A DNA stretch of 39,433 bases from positions 1 to 39,433 of the IMG/VR virus record IMGVR_UViG_3300027754_000209. One strand, given 5' to 3'. The DNA is from a virus. Of this stretch, positions 30,660 to 39,433 are shown one piece after another; positions within the stretch are counted from its first letter, which is position 1, and each line of letters begins with the position of its first letter. The position numbers were made by a program, and so were the translations under genes. Below the pieces are notes generated by a model. That model did not search any database and was not told the DNA's origin. It saw only the letters and a program-made list of their open reading frames with translations.

Positions 30660-33600
30660 TTATATTTGTAGTGCTAATGAGAACGGAGTTACTAATGAGA
30701 ATAGAGATTTACTAAATGTTCTACCCACCAAAGTACCAGTTGCCTGATTAATACTCAATCCCGTACCAATTCTAAAGTCACCAGTTTCGTTACCAGATGT
30801 AAAGTAGATTCTACCACCACCTAATTCCGTAATTTCATATAATGGATTAGCTTTACCACTACCACCCTGATTTGGAGGAAGTGCTTTAAATGTTACACCA
30901 CTACCATTGTAAGAGTAGTCAATACCAGTAGCCACAATCAATGAACCAAATGCTTCAACCGGTGCACCTGCTACTATAAACTCTGCTCTTGTTCTTAAAT
31001 ATCTATTAGTTTCCAAAGTTTCCAATAATTGGTCTCTAGTAACTGCAATTGCACTTCCGTATTGACCTGTAAAGTAAGAAGATGCTGCTGCGATACCTCT
31101 TTCGTTACCACCATACAATAAGTCAGTACAACAAGCATCCACAATTAATCCAGTATCACGAGAACAACTTGCTTCGTTATAAACTAAGTAAGGGAATGCT
31201 CCGTTTGTATATCCAATTGCTCTCTGTCTTAATTCATCTTTAGCTGCTCTTAATCTATCAGCTGCTTGTCTTCTCTTAGTAGCAGGTGCTAAATAAGTTA
31301 ATAAAGTATTTGCAACAACCTTTTCAGATAATCCTCTTGCGAAATCAATACCATCAACAGTTTGAAGTTTTTGTCCAACTTCACCATTATCAGTATAAGA
31401 ATCTTTAATTGCCACAGATGGAATTTTATAATAGTAAGAACCAGCTTCAATACTTCTTTCGTTACCACCATAAACTAAGTCGGTTCTGATAGCATCTATG
31501 ATAAATCCTAAATCACGAGAACAACTTACTTCATTATATTTCAATGTACTCCAAGAAGAACTTAAGAATGTTATAGTTTCTTTTTGTATTAATTGTTTGT
31601 TGTTTGTTAATAAATTTGTAGTTGTTACTAATGATGCAGAAGGTATTACAAATGTTGGGTTTGTCACAACTTTACTTGCCAACTTACCAGCATATCTTAC
31701 ACCTGTAATTGTTGGGTCTAATTGTGCTGCCTCAGATGGTACACCTTTCACAGTAGCTTTTGATGGGAATAGGAAATAGTATGAACCAGCGGTTACACTT
31801 CTTTCAGTTCCGCCATAGAATAAATCCGTTGCTGCTGCATCAGTTATATACTTCACATCACGAGAACAACTTGCTTCGTTGTAGTAAACAGTACTCCAAG
31901 AAGAACTTACATATGCAATACTTTCGGATGCTATGAAGTTTTTATTATCTCTCAATAAATTAAATGATGCCGATACTTCTAAAGATGCTGTTACAAATTC
32001 AGTATTTTGTGCAACTTTTTGTGATATTCTACTTGCGTAAAGAATACCATCTAAAGTTTGTCCTAATTGTCCAATTCCATCACCATCTCCCAATAAAGTT
32101 GCCTTTGAAGGATATTTGTAATAGAAATCACCACTCATTACACTTCTTTCGTTACCACCATATAATATATCAGTTGCGATACCATCTACAATGTAACCAA
32201 TATCTCTCTTACACTTCTCTTTATTGTATTCAAAGAAACTCCAAGCTGAATCTAACCAAGCTATTGTTTCATTTTGAATAAATGCTCTATTATTTCTCAA
32301 TAATTCAACCGATGCTGATACTGATTGTGATGCCGTTACAAATGTTGTATTTGTAATTACATTCTTAGCCGTACCACCTGCGAAATCAATTGCGTTCAAT
32401 GTTGAATCAATTTGAGCTCCAGTTGCTTTAGATGGATATTTGAAATAGTATTGTCCAGCAGTTGCGCTTCTTTGATTTCCTCCGTAAAGAATATCAGTTG
32501 CTACTGCATCTACAATATATCCTACATCTCTCTTACACTTAGCTTCAGAGTAATCTAAACCAATCCAAGAAGAAGATACAAATGCGATTGTTTCTGCTTG
32601 TATGAATGGTTTGTTAGCTTTCAATGTTGTGTAAACTGCTGAAGCCGTTGCTGATGCAGTTACAAACAATGTATTAACGATTACTTTCTCTGCTAATTGT
32701 CCAGCATACTTAATACCTTCTAAAGTTTCATCTAATTGAGTATCAGTAGCTTGAGATGGATATTTGTAATAGAAGTATGCTGAATTAAATGTTCTTTCGT
32801 TACCACCATATAAGATATCAGTTGCGATACCATCTACAATGAACTTCACATCACGAGAACAACTTGCTTCGTTATAGTAGAATGCTGAATCAGAATAAGA
32901 ACCAGTCACCCACGAAGAACTAATGTATGCAATAGTTTCATTTTGAATAAACGGAGTGTTTAATCTTAATAATTCCCATGCAGTTTGTCTTTGGATAGAT
33001 GCAGTTACAAATTGAATACTTTGTGCTACTTTAGCCGCCACATCACCAGCATATTTAATACCAGTTGTTGTTTCACTTAATTGAATATCCGTAGCTTGTG
33101 AAGGATATAAGAAATAATATTCTCCAGCTTTCACACTTCTTTCATTACCACCATACCAAAGGTCAGTTGCTACATTATCAATAATATATCCAATATCTCT
33201 CTTACAAGTTTCTTCACTATAAACCTTACCACTCCAAGACGAACTGATAAATGCGATACCTTCGTTTTGAATAAATGCTTTGTTGTTTCTTAATAATGAA
33301 ACAGAAGCAGATACTTCGGTTGAAGGTAAATTAAATGTTACATTTTGAACAATCTTTTGTGCCAATCTACTTGCGTAATTAATACCATCTAAAGTTTGAT
33401 TGATTTGAGAAGTTTCAGCTTGCGATGGATACTCATAATAGTATTTACCAGCTACAATAGATGCTGAACTTACACCAAATAATATATCTTCTGCCGATGC
33501 ACTAAGGATTAAACCAACATCTCTTTTACATTTAGTTTCGTCATAAGATGCCGTAGTCCAAGAAGAACTTAAATAAGCTATTGTTTCAGATTGTATGAAA

Positions 33601-36600
33601 GCAATATTCTCTTTTAACAAATTGTATGCGTAAATAGCATTAGATGCTGATGTTACTGATGTATAATTTGTTGGAGTTGGTGCTACACCTAAACCATTTT
33701 CAACAATGTTAGTTACAATTGAAATAGATGCTGATATAATATTAGCTTCGTTTTGTGTACCAACATAAGATGCTGTAATATATTGTGGTGCATCAGTTGC
33801 TTTAATACTTGCCGATACATTTGATTTGATTGATGGAGTACCCAATATTGTATTTATTAAGATACTACCAACCATATCAGCTACATATTTAACCGCTGTT
33901 GTTGTTTCTTCCGATTGAGTTGTTGTTGCTAATGAAGGATATAAGTAATAGTATCTTCCAGCTTCGTTTACTCTTTCGTTTCCACCATATAATAAGTCAG
34001 TTGCTACCGCATCTACGATATATCCAGTATCTCTAGCACATTTAGTTTGGCTATAATAGTTATTTGGATAGTTACCATTTACAAAGTTGATAACCTCAGC
34101 TTTAATGAACTCTTTGTTATCTAATAATAAATCATAGATAGCTTGAGTTGATGGAATTGAAGTGTGGAATGTTGTACCACCGTTAACAATCTTCTCAGCC
34201 AAATGCTTAGCGTATCTAACACCACTTAATGTAGGTGCTAATTCAGAATTTGTTGCATTTGATGGGAATCTAAAATAGTATTCTCCAGCTAATGAACTTC
34301 TTTCGTTACCACCAAACAATAAATCAGTAGAAACTGCATCTATGATATATCCTACATCACGTCTACACTTAGATTCAATGTAAGTATGTTCACTCCAAGA
34401 AGAACTAATATAATTTACAACTTCGTTAGCGATAAATGTTTTGTTATTTCTTAATAAGTTATAAGAAGCAGATACATTGGTTGTTGGTGTTGTAAATGTT
34501 TTGTTTTGTACCAATTCATTTGCTAAGCCAGCTACATATTTGATAGCCTCAACAGTTTGATTCAATTGAGAACCAGTTGCTGCAGATGGATATAAGTAAT
34601 AGTACTCCCCAGCTTTAGTAGTTCTTTGATTTCCACCATATCTTAAATCAGTTGCTACCGCATCTACGATATAAGCCACATCTCTACTACAAGATGCCTG
34701 ATTGTATGTATATGCTACATCACTATTATCATCCACAGTCCAAGAAGAACTGATGTAAGCGATAGTTTGATTTTGTAAGAATGTTTTGTTACCTACTAAT
34801 AAATTGTAAGAGCCAGATACATTTGCTGATGGTGATACTAATGTTTTATTTAATACTACGTTGTTCATCACACCTTTAGCGTAGTTAATACCATCTAAAG
34901 TTTGTCCTAATTCTCCTAATGAATCACCATCACCAGCAACAGTTGCCAATGAAGGATATAAGTAGTAGAATTGTCCAGCTACAATACTTCTTTCGTTACC
35001 ACCATACACTAAATCAGTTCTAATAGCATCTAAGATATACTTAACATCTCTACTACACTTACTTTGGTTGTAAGGGAACATACTCCAAGAAGAACTAATA
35101 TATGCAATTGTTTCATTTGCAATAAAGTTCTTATTCAATTTGATTAACTCACTTGCTAATACATTTGTTGAGTTAGCTTGTGTGAATGTAGTACCTACAA
35201 CTAATTTTTGTGCTAAAGAACTTGCGTAATTTACACCATCAACAGTTTGTACTAATTGAGAACCAGTAGCTTGTGAAGGATATAAGAAATAATATCTTCC
35301 AGCTTCGTTGCTTCTTTCATTACCACCATATACAATATCAGTTGCTACTGCATCTACGATATAACCAATATCTCTCTTACAAGTTACATCATTATAATTG
35401 AACTCATTCCAAGAAGAAGATAAGTAAGCAATTGTTTCGTTTTGTATAAATGGTTTGTTATTCTTTAAGATAGTTGCTGCGTTTGTTTTGTTAGCCGATG
35501 CAGTTACAAATGTTGTATTTACTGCAATCTTTTGTGCTAACTTACTTGCGTAGAATAAACCATCTAATGTTTGATTTAATTGTACTCCAGTAGCTTGTGA
35601 TGCTGATTCAAAGTAGAATTTACCATTTACTATTGAAGCGGATGCTACACCAAATAATACATCTTCCAATGCTCCACTTATAATCAATCCAATATCACGT
35701 CTACACTTACTTTCATCGTAAGATGATGTACTCCAAGAAGAAGATAAGTAAGCGATAGTTTCATTCTGAATGAATCCTAAGTTTTCCTTCACTAAATTAT
35801 AAGCGTAGTAAACATTTGATGCAGTTGAAGGAGTTGAATAGTTAGTTGGAGTACCAGCTACACCCAATCCGTTTGCTACAATGTTTGTTACAATTGAAAT
35901 AGATGATGAAATCAATGATGCTTCGTTTGAAGTACCAAAAGATGAACTCAAATATTGTGAAGTTGATGTTACCTTAATATTACCATTTGTATTTGATACA
36001 TAAGTTGGTATTACACCTACACCATTTGTAATAATATTAACAACATTACTAATTGAAGAACTAATTTGAGTTGCTTCAGTTGATGTTGCAGCTGTTGTTG
36101 ATACAACTGATGTATTTGTTGCTTTAATGTTACCAGCCGTATTCTTAACCATTGTAGGTTGAGCACCCAATCCGTTTTCTATAATATTAGTAACAATTCC
36201 AACTGAATTATTTAATTTATAAGTTTCATTCAATGTTGCTCCACTTTGAGAAATGTATTGTGAAGTTGTTGTTACTTTAATTAAGTTATCAGTATTTGCA
36301 CTTACATAAGGAATTGATGTTATACCATTTGTGATGATGTTTATTACATTAGCAAATGATGAACTTACATTTACGATTTCACTAGCTGATGCCGATACTG
36401 ATTGTGATACAATTGCTGTACCTGTTGTATTAATTCTACCACTAGCGTTTGTTACTAATGTAGGATATGTTTGATTTTCAATAATATCAGTTACAATATC
36501 AAATGATGCCGTTACTTTGTTACCTTCAACATTTGAACCAGACAATGAAGAACTATAAATTCCGTTAGTTGTTGTTGCGTAAGAAGATGAAGCGTTATTA

Positions 36601-39433
36601 ACCAATGTTGGAATAGCACTTAATCCACCACCAATGATATCTTTAACAATACCAAATGATGAACTTACTAAACTTCTTTCGTAAGTTGTATTACCAACAA
36701 AAGATGTTGTTATTTGAGTTTCAGTTGAACTATGTATTGGTGTTAATGAAGCAAAGTTACCATTATTTACAGCCAATGCGTAATTTACATTACCATTGTT
36801 ATTAATGATATCATTTATTAATCTAACAGATGCTGTTATGATTGATGCTTCAATACCACTACCACTTAAAGTAGATGTATATTGAGTAGTATTTGTTACT
36901 TTAATACTTTGAGATACATTGTACTCTTTATTAGGTAATGAACCAACTCCGTTTTCAACTACATCAGTCACAATAGCGAATGAAGAACTTACTTTAGATA
37001 CTTCGGTTGCCGTTGCTGCGTTTGATGATGTATATTGAGTTGTACCAGTTACTTTAATGTTATTAAATGTATTGGATACTATTTGTGGTGTTGGAATTAT
37101 ATCACTCTTAATTACAGATATACTTAATCTCTTAGCGTAATTAATAGCTGCAGTTGTTTCTACTAATTGAACATCCGTTGCTATTGATGGATACTTAAAG
37201 TAGAACTCTCCAGCTATTGCTGCTCTTTGATTTCCTTTATATAATAAATCAGTTGCTGCCGCATCTACAATATATCCAACATCACGTCTACATTTAGTTT
37301 CATTGTAGTATAAATTAGGATATTTAGCGTTTATAAATGCAATAGTTTCATTTTGTATGAATTCTTTATTTGCTAATAATAAATCATAAGAATATTGAGT
37401 ATCAGGATGAGGTGTACTGAATGTTACATTTGATGCCAAATTCATTGCCACACCTTTAGCGTAGCCAACACCATCTAATGTTGGTTGTAATTGTGATGTA
37501 GTTGCTACCGATGGATATCTATAATAGTAATCCCCAGCTACATAACTTCTTTCATTACCACCATACAATAAATCAGTTGCTACTGCATCTACAATGTAAG
37601 CAACATCTCTACTACAACTTGCTTCGGTATAGTTAAAAGATGATGTACTCCAAGAAGAAGATATATAAGCAATTACTTCGTTTTGTATAAATTGTTTATT
37701 ATTAACTAATGAAGAATAAGATGCAGTTGTTTCTGCTGATGCTGATATATGTGTTAATACCGTATTTCTAACAACCTTTTCAGCCAATCCACTAGCATAT
37801 CTTATTGCTGTTAGAGTTTGGTCTAATTGTGAAGATGTTGCCGGTGATGGTACTAATGAATAAAACTGTCCATTTAAGAATGAACCAGAGTTTCCACCAT
37901 ATAATAAATCATATGCTGCTCCATTAATAATATATCCTAAATCACGTCTACACTTAACCTCATCATAATAGAATGTACTCCAAGATGAACTCATATATGA
38001 TATGGTTTCATCTATAATCATTAAGCTATTACTTACTAATAGGCTATAAGCTGATGTTATCTTTGGATTGGTATTTGCAGTTGCCGATGGTGCTACATAA
38101 GTTTGAGAACCAGTACCATTTAAGATAATATTAGATACTACCGCAAATGATGATGATACCAACTTAGCTTGTAATCTTTCTGCACCACTACCACTTATTA
38201 ATTGAGGTGTATCGGTTACTTTAATTCCATTGTATGTATTTGATACTAATGTAGTTGGATAGTTTCCTTTAATAATATCCATTACGATACCAAATCCGTT
38301 TGCAATCTTATCAATATCAGATTGAGTACCAGCTAAAGGAGCTTGATATGGAGTACCACCAGTTACATTTATAGAAGATGATGTATTTTCTATAATAGTT
38401 GGTATTGAACCAGTTCCATTATTAACAATATCAACAATTGTTTTATATGTAGAATCTACACTACCTAATGTTAATTTAAATGCTTCAAGAGGACTACCAT
38501 AGCTAACAGGAGTATTTCCAGTTATTTGCTGAGTTGAACTTATATGTAATAATGATGGTATTGAGTTTGGTGTAGCAATAGTTGTATCATCTACAAATGC
38601 ATAGAATTCAGTTACAGCTAAATAATCTTCAACCGAAACTATTCTAATATATCTTGCATTTATATCAACATCATAGGTTTGAATTGGTTGAGTAAATGTT
38701 CCAGTATTAAATACAATTGTCCAATTTGTACCATCTATTGAATATTGTACATTTTTATTTATTGAATATCCAGTTCCATAGTATGCAACAAGTGTTGTAT
38801 CATAATCTGCACCAATTACAACTTTTTTAACTTTAGCAACACTACCAAAATCCATTTGTATCCATTCTTCTGGATAAATGTAATCAGTACCTGTTTCATA
38901 ATATTCATCATAGATACCATTTGTCATGCCATCAAAACTTGCTGTTTTTTGAACATCAACACCATCCAAATATACTGAACTTTGTGAGTAAGTTATATTT
39001 GGTATTACTAACTCAAATCCATAATCATAATTTCTTGCTAAAGCATCAGGTATACCAGCTTCACCATAGTAGATAATATCTCTTACTAAATTGAATGAAG
39101 ATGTTACCAAATCAGCGTAAGTATCACCACCATTTATTGATGATGTAGTTGCAGTTAATCCAGTTACTTTGATACCAGCTTCAGTATTTAATACTTTAGT
39201 TGGTGAAGATTGAACACCACCACCAATTATATCAGTTACAATTGAAAATGAAGAACTAATCTTACTTATTTCAGTTGTACTAACACTTATAGATGAAGTA
39301 TATTGATTTGTATTAGTTGCTTTGATATTTGCTGAAGTATTATTTTTAACTTCTGGCTTTATTAATACAATATTTTGTGCAACTTTCTTAGATATAGCTT
39401 TAGCGTATTCAATACCAGATACAGTTTCAGAAA
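30660..39433 (-). CDS. Giant virion repeat protein (CxRD/YGGN repeats), N-terminus beyond window
   Basis: The frame is open from the right window edge to a TAA at 30660, giving at least 2924 residues. No start lies in the window: an apparent start at 39110 is an internal TTG, and the frame continues upstream with the same repeat type (SSSFSIVTDIIGGG). It has two repeat families. Family A (17 copies, about 105-115 residues) has the core NETIAYISSSW...YNExxCxRDVGYIVDAVATD, then LLYGGNERSxxAGxYYxxYP and a YAxxLAxKVxxNT helix. Family B (about 45-50 residues) reads NIKVTxTxQYxSS...ISSSFxIVTDIIxNGxGxxPT. One discoidin-like domain lies at 38585-38970. The C-terminal 95 residues (YNGSGVTFKALPPNQGGSGK, YFTSGNETGDFRIGTGL) form a distinct cap. 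Comparable CxRD repeats occur in large structural proteins of marine T4-like phages. The function is unknown; a long tail-associated fibre is likely. Confidence 0.9.
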   Translation of the reverse strand, partial: SETVSGIEYAKAISKKVAQNIVLIKPEVKNNTSANIKATNTNQYTSSISVSTTEISKISSSFSIVTDIIGGGVQSSPTKVLNTEAGIKVTGLTATTSSINGGDTYADLVTSSFNLVRDIIYYGEAGIPDALARNYDYGFELVIPNITYSQSSVYLDGVDVQKTASFDGMTNGIYDEYYETGTDYIYPEEWIQMDFGSVAKVKKVVIGADYDTTLVAYYGTGYSINKNVQYSIDGTNWTIVFNTGTFTQPIQTYDVDINARYIRIVSVEDYLAVTEFYAFVDDTTIATPNSIPSLLHISSTQQITGNTPVSYGSPLEAFKLTLGSVDSTYKTIVDIVNNGTGSIPTIIENTSSSINVTGGTPYQAPLAGTQSDIDKIANGFGIVMDIIKGNYPTTLVSNTYNGIKVTDTPQLISGSGAERLQAKLVSSSFAVVSNIILNGTGSQTYVAPSATANTNPKITSAYSLLVSNSLMIIDETISYMSSSWSTFYYDEVKCRRDLGYIINGAAYDLLYGGNSGSFLNGQFYSLVPSPATSSQLDQTLTAIRYASGLAEKVVRNTVLTHISASAETTASYSSLVNNKQFIQNEVIAYISSSWSTSSFNYTEASCSRDVAYIVDAVATDLLYGGNERSYVAGDYYYRYPSVATTSQLQPTLDGVGYAKGVAMNLASNVTFSTPHPDTQYSYDLLLANKEFIQNETIAFINAKYPNLYYNETKCRRDVGYIVDAAATDLLYKGNQRAAIAGEFYFKYPSIATDVQLVETTAAINYAKRLSISVIKSDIIPTPQIVSNTFNNIKVTGTTQYTSSNAATATEVSKVSSSFAIVTDVVENGVGSLPNKEYNVSQSIKVTNTTQYTSTLSGSGIEASIITASVRLINDIINNNGNVNYALAVNNGNFASLTPIHSSTETQITTSFVGNTTYERSLVSSSFGIVKDIIGGGLSAIPTLVNNASSSYATTTNGIYSSSLSGSNVEGNKVTASFDIVTDIIENQTYPTLVTNASGRINTTGTAIVSQSVSASASEIVNVSSSFANVINIITNGITSIPYVSANTDNLIKVTTTSQYISQSGATLNETYKLNNSVGIVTNIIENGLGAQPTMVKNTAGNIKATNTSVVSTTAATSTEATQISSSISNVVNIITNGVGVIPTYVSNTNGNIKVTSTSQYLSSSFGTSNEASLISSSISIVTNIVANGLGVAGTPTNYSTPSTASNVYYAYNLVKENLGFIQNETIAYLSSSWSTSSYDESKCRRDIGLIISGALEDVLFGVASASIVNGKFYFESASQATGVQLNQTLDGLFYASKLAQKIAVNTTFVTASANKTNAATILKNNKPFIQNETIAYLSSSWNEFNYNDVTCKRDIGYIVDAVATDIVYGGNERSNEAGRYYFLYPSQATGSQLVQTVDGVNYASSLAQKLVVGTTFTQANSTNVLASELIKLNKNFIANETIAYISSSWSMFPYNQSKCSRDVKYILDAIRTDLVYGGNERSIVAGQFYYLYPSLATVAGDGDSLGELGQTLDGINYAKGVMNNVVLNKTLVSPSANVSGSYNLLVGNKTFLQNQTIAYISSSWTVDDNSDVAYTYNQASCSRDVAYIVDAVATDLRYGGNQRTTKAGEYYYLYPSAATGSQLNQTVEAIKYVAGLANELVQNKTFTTPTTNVSASYNLLRNNKTFIANEVVNYISSSWSEHTYIESKCRRDVGYIIDAVSTDLLFGGNERSSLAGEYYFRFPSNATNSELAPTLSGVRYAKHLAEKIVNGGTTFHTSIPSTQAIYDLLLDNKEFIKAEVINFVNGNYPNNYYSQTKCARDTGYIVDAVATDLLYGGNERVNEAGRYYYLYPSLATTTQSEETTTAVKYVADMVGSILINTILGTPSIKSNVSASIKATDAPQYITASYVGTQNEANIISASISIVTNIVENGLGVAPTPTNYTSVTSASNAIYAYNLLKENIAFIQSETIAYLSSSWTTASYDETKCKRDVGLILSASAEDILFGVSSASIVAGKYYYEYPSQAETSQINQTLDGINYASRLAQKIVQNVTFNLPSTEVSASVSLLRNNKAFIQNEGIAFISSSWSGKVYSEETCKRDIGYIIDNVATDLWYGGNERSVKAGEYYFLYPSQATDIQLSETTTGIKYAGDVAAKVAQSIQFVTASIQRQTAWELLRLNTPFIQNETIAYISSSWVTGSYSDSAFYYNEASCSRDVKFIVDGIATDILYGGNERTFNSAYFYYKYPSQATDTQLDETLEGIKYAGQLAEKVIVNTLFVTASATASAVYTTLKANKPFIQAETIAFVSSSWIGLDYSEAKCKRDVGYIVDAVATDILYGGNQRSATAGQYYFKYPSKATGAQIDSTLNAIDFAGGTAKNVITNTTFVTASQSVSASVELLRNNRAFIQNETIAWLDSAWSFFEYNKEKCKRDIGYIVDGIATDILYGGNERSVMSGDFYYKYPSKATLLGDGDGIGQLGQTLDGILYASRISQKVAQNTEFVTASLEVSASFNLLRDNKNFIASESIAYVSSSWSTVYYNEASCSRDVKYITDAAATDLFYGGTERSVTAGSYYFLFPSKATVKGVPSEAAQLDPTITGVRYAGKLASKVVTNPTFVIPSASLVTTTNLLTNNKQLIQKETITFLSSSWSTLKYNEVSCSRDLGFIIDAIRTDLVYGGNERSIEAGSYYYKIPSVAIKDSYTDNGEVGQKLQTVDGIDFARGLSEKVVANTLLTYLAPATKRRQAADRLRAAKDELRQRAIGYTNGAFPYLVYNEASCSRDTGLIVDACCTDLLYGGNERGIAAASSYFTGQYGSAIAVTRDQLLETLETNRYLRTRAEFIVAGAPVEAFGSLIVATGIDYSYNGSGVTFKALPPNQGGSGKANPLYEITELGGGRIYFTSGNETGDFRIGTGLSINQATGTLVGRTFSKSLFSLVTPFSLALQI
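31000..38050 (-). repeat. Seventeen-copy CxRD/YGGN repeat array
   Basis: I counted 17 copies of the Cys-x-Arg-Asp motif, each followed by an I(V/I)DA-type helix, a YGGN turn in most copies, and a YYxxYPSxAT segment, at about 320-340 base spacing where contiguous. Copies 4 and 10 lack YGGN and share a variant (EDVLFGVxSASIV). Boundaries are approximate, and B-type repeats interrupt the array near 33630-33850, 35810-36560 and 36600-37100. Confidence 0.9.
38585..38970 (-). other. Discoidin (F5/8 type C)-like domain
   Basis: The segment EEWIQMDFGSVAKVKKVVIG, then VQYSIDGTNWTIV, then ARYIRIVS...AVTEFYAF follows the layout of F5/8 type C carbohydrate-binding domains (W-I-Q-x-D-F-G, Y-S-x-D-G-x-x-W, R-Y-I-R-I, E-x-x-x-F). 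It interrupts a B-type repeat near the window's right end. Sugar or host-surface binding is inferred. Confidence 0.75.

Noticed and set aside
39108-39110. TTG at 39110 as the start of the giant repeat protein
   Set aside because: The reading frame continues upstream to the window edge with matching B-type repeat sequence (SSSFSIVTDIIGGG), so the true start is outside the window.

Overview
The window is part of the late, structural region of a T4-like (contractile-tailed) bacteriophage. Every gene lies on the minus strand, so transcription runs from high to low coordinates. I recognise the tail sheath (T4 gp18 type), the tail tube (gp19 type), a gp26-type baseplate hub protein followed by a small gp51-like reading frame, a tape-measure protein, and a gp48/gp54-type tube cap or initiator. 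Their order matches T4 genes 18-19 and 26-51-(27-28)-29-48/54, except that a single 80-residue protein sits where T4 has genes 27 and 28. There are no integrase, replication, tRNA or CRISPR features, and no gene-free stretch exceeds about 150 bases. The DNA is A+T rich, Shine-Dalgarno sequences are mostly absent, and start codons are often preceded by an A-rich AAAATAAAA leader. That pattern suggests a Bacteroidota host, but this is inference.

Layout in transcription order (right to left). (1) 39433-30660: a giant virion protein, cut by the window edge, made of 17 copies of a ~110-residue CxRD/YGGN repeat, a second ~45-residue repeat family and one discoidin-like domain. It is followed by a 305-residue protein with two related beta-type domains. 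(2) 29648-18193: a 3365-residue fibre with tandem SGSG..IP repeats, two complete cupredoxin domains and a 980-codon Gly-X-Y tract. A PKD plus BspA-type leucine-rich-repeat protein and a tail-fibre assembly chaperone (Phage_tail_APC type) follow. (3) 18145-9379: two small proteins, a second giant fibre (2396 residues) with its own Gly-X-Y tract and a C-terminal peptidase S74 self-cleaving chaperone, then two small unknown proteins. (4) 9337-8936: a small protein and a terminator. (5) 8789-5887: sheath and tube, ending in a terminator. (6) 5775-4815: the gp26-like gene and an overlapping gp51-like frame, ending in a nested terminator. (7) 4746-1: small protein, tape measure, tube cap and a partial gene.

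The genes fall into a contractile tail tube and sheath core with its baseplate, plus a very large adhesion apparatus: three giant repeat proteins cover roughly 27 kb of the 39 kb and carry several carbohydrate- or surface-binding folds.

The most notable signals are these. A T7 run sits exactly where the gp26 and gp51-like frames overlap and may be a programmed frameshift site. An ATATTTATA-type box occurs in every intergenic gap longer than 40 bp and in none of the short ones; its core is the reverse complement of the T4 late promoter box. Duplicated cupredoxin cassettes and very long Gly-X-Y tracts, one punctuated by GTFFG, are built into the fibres.
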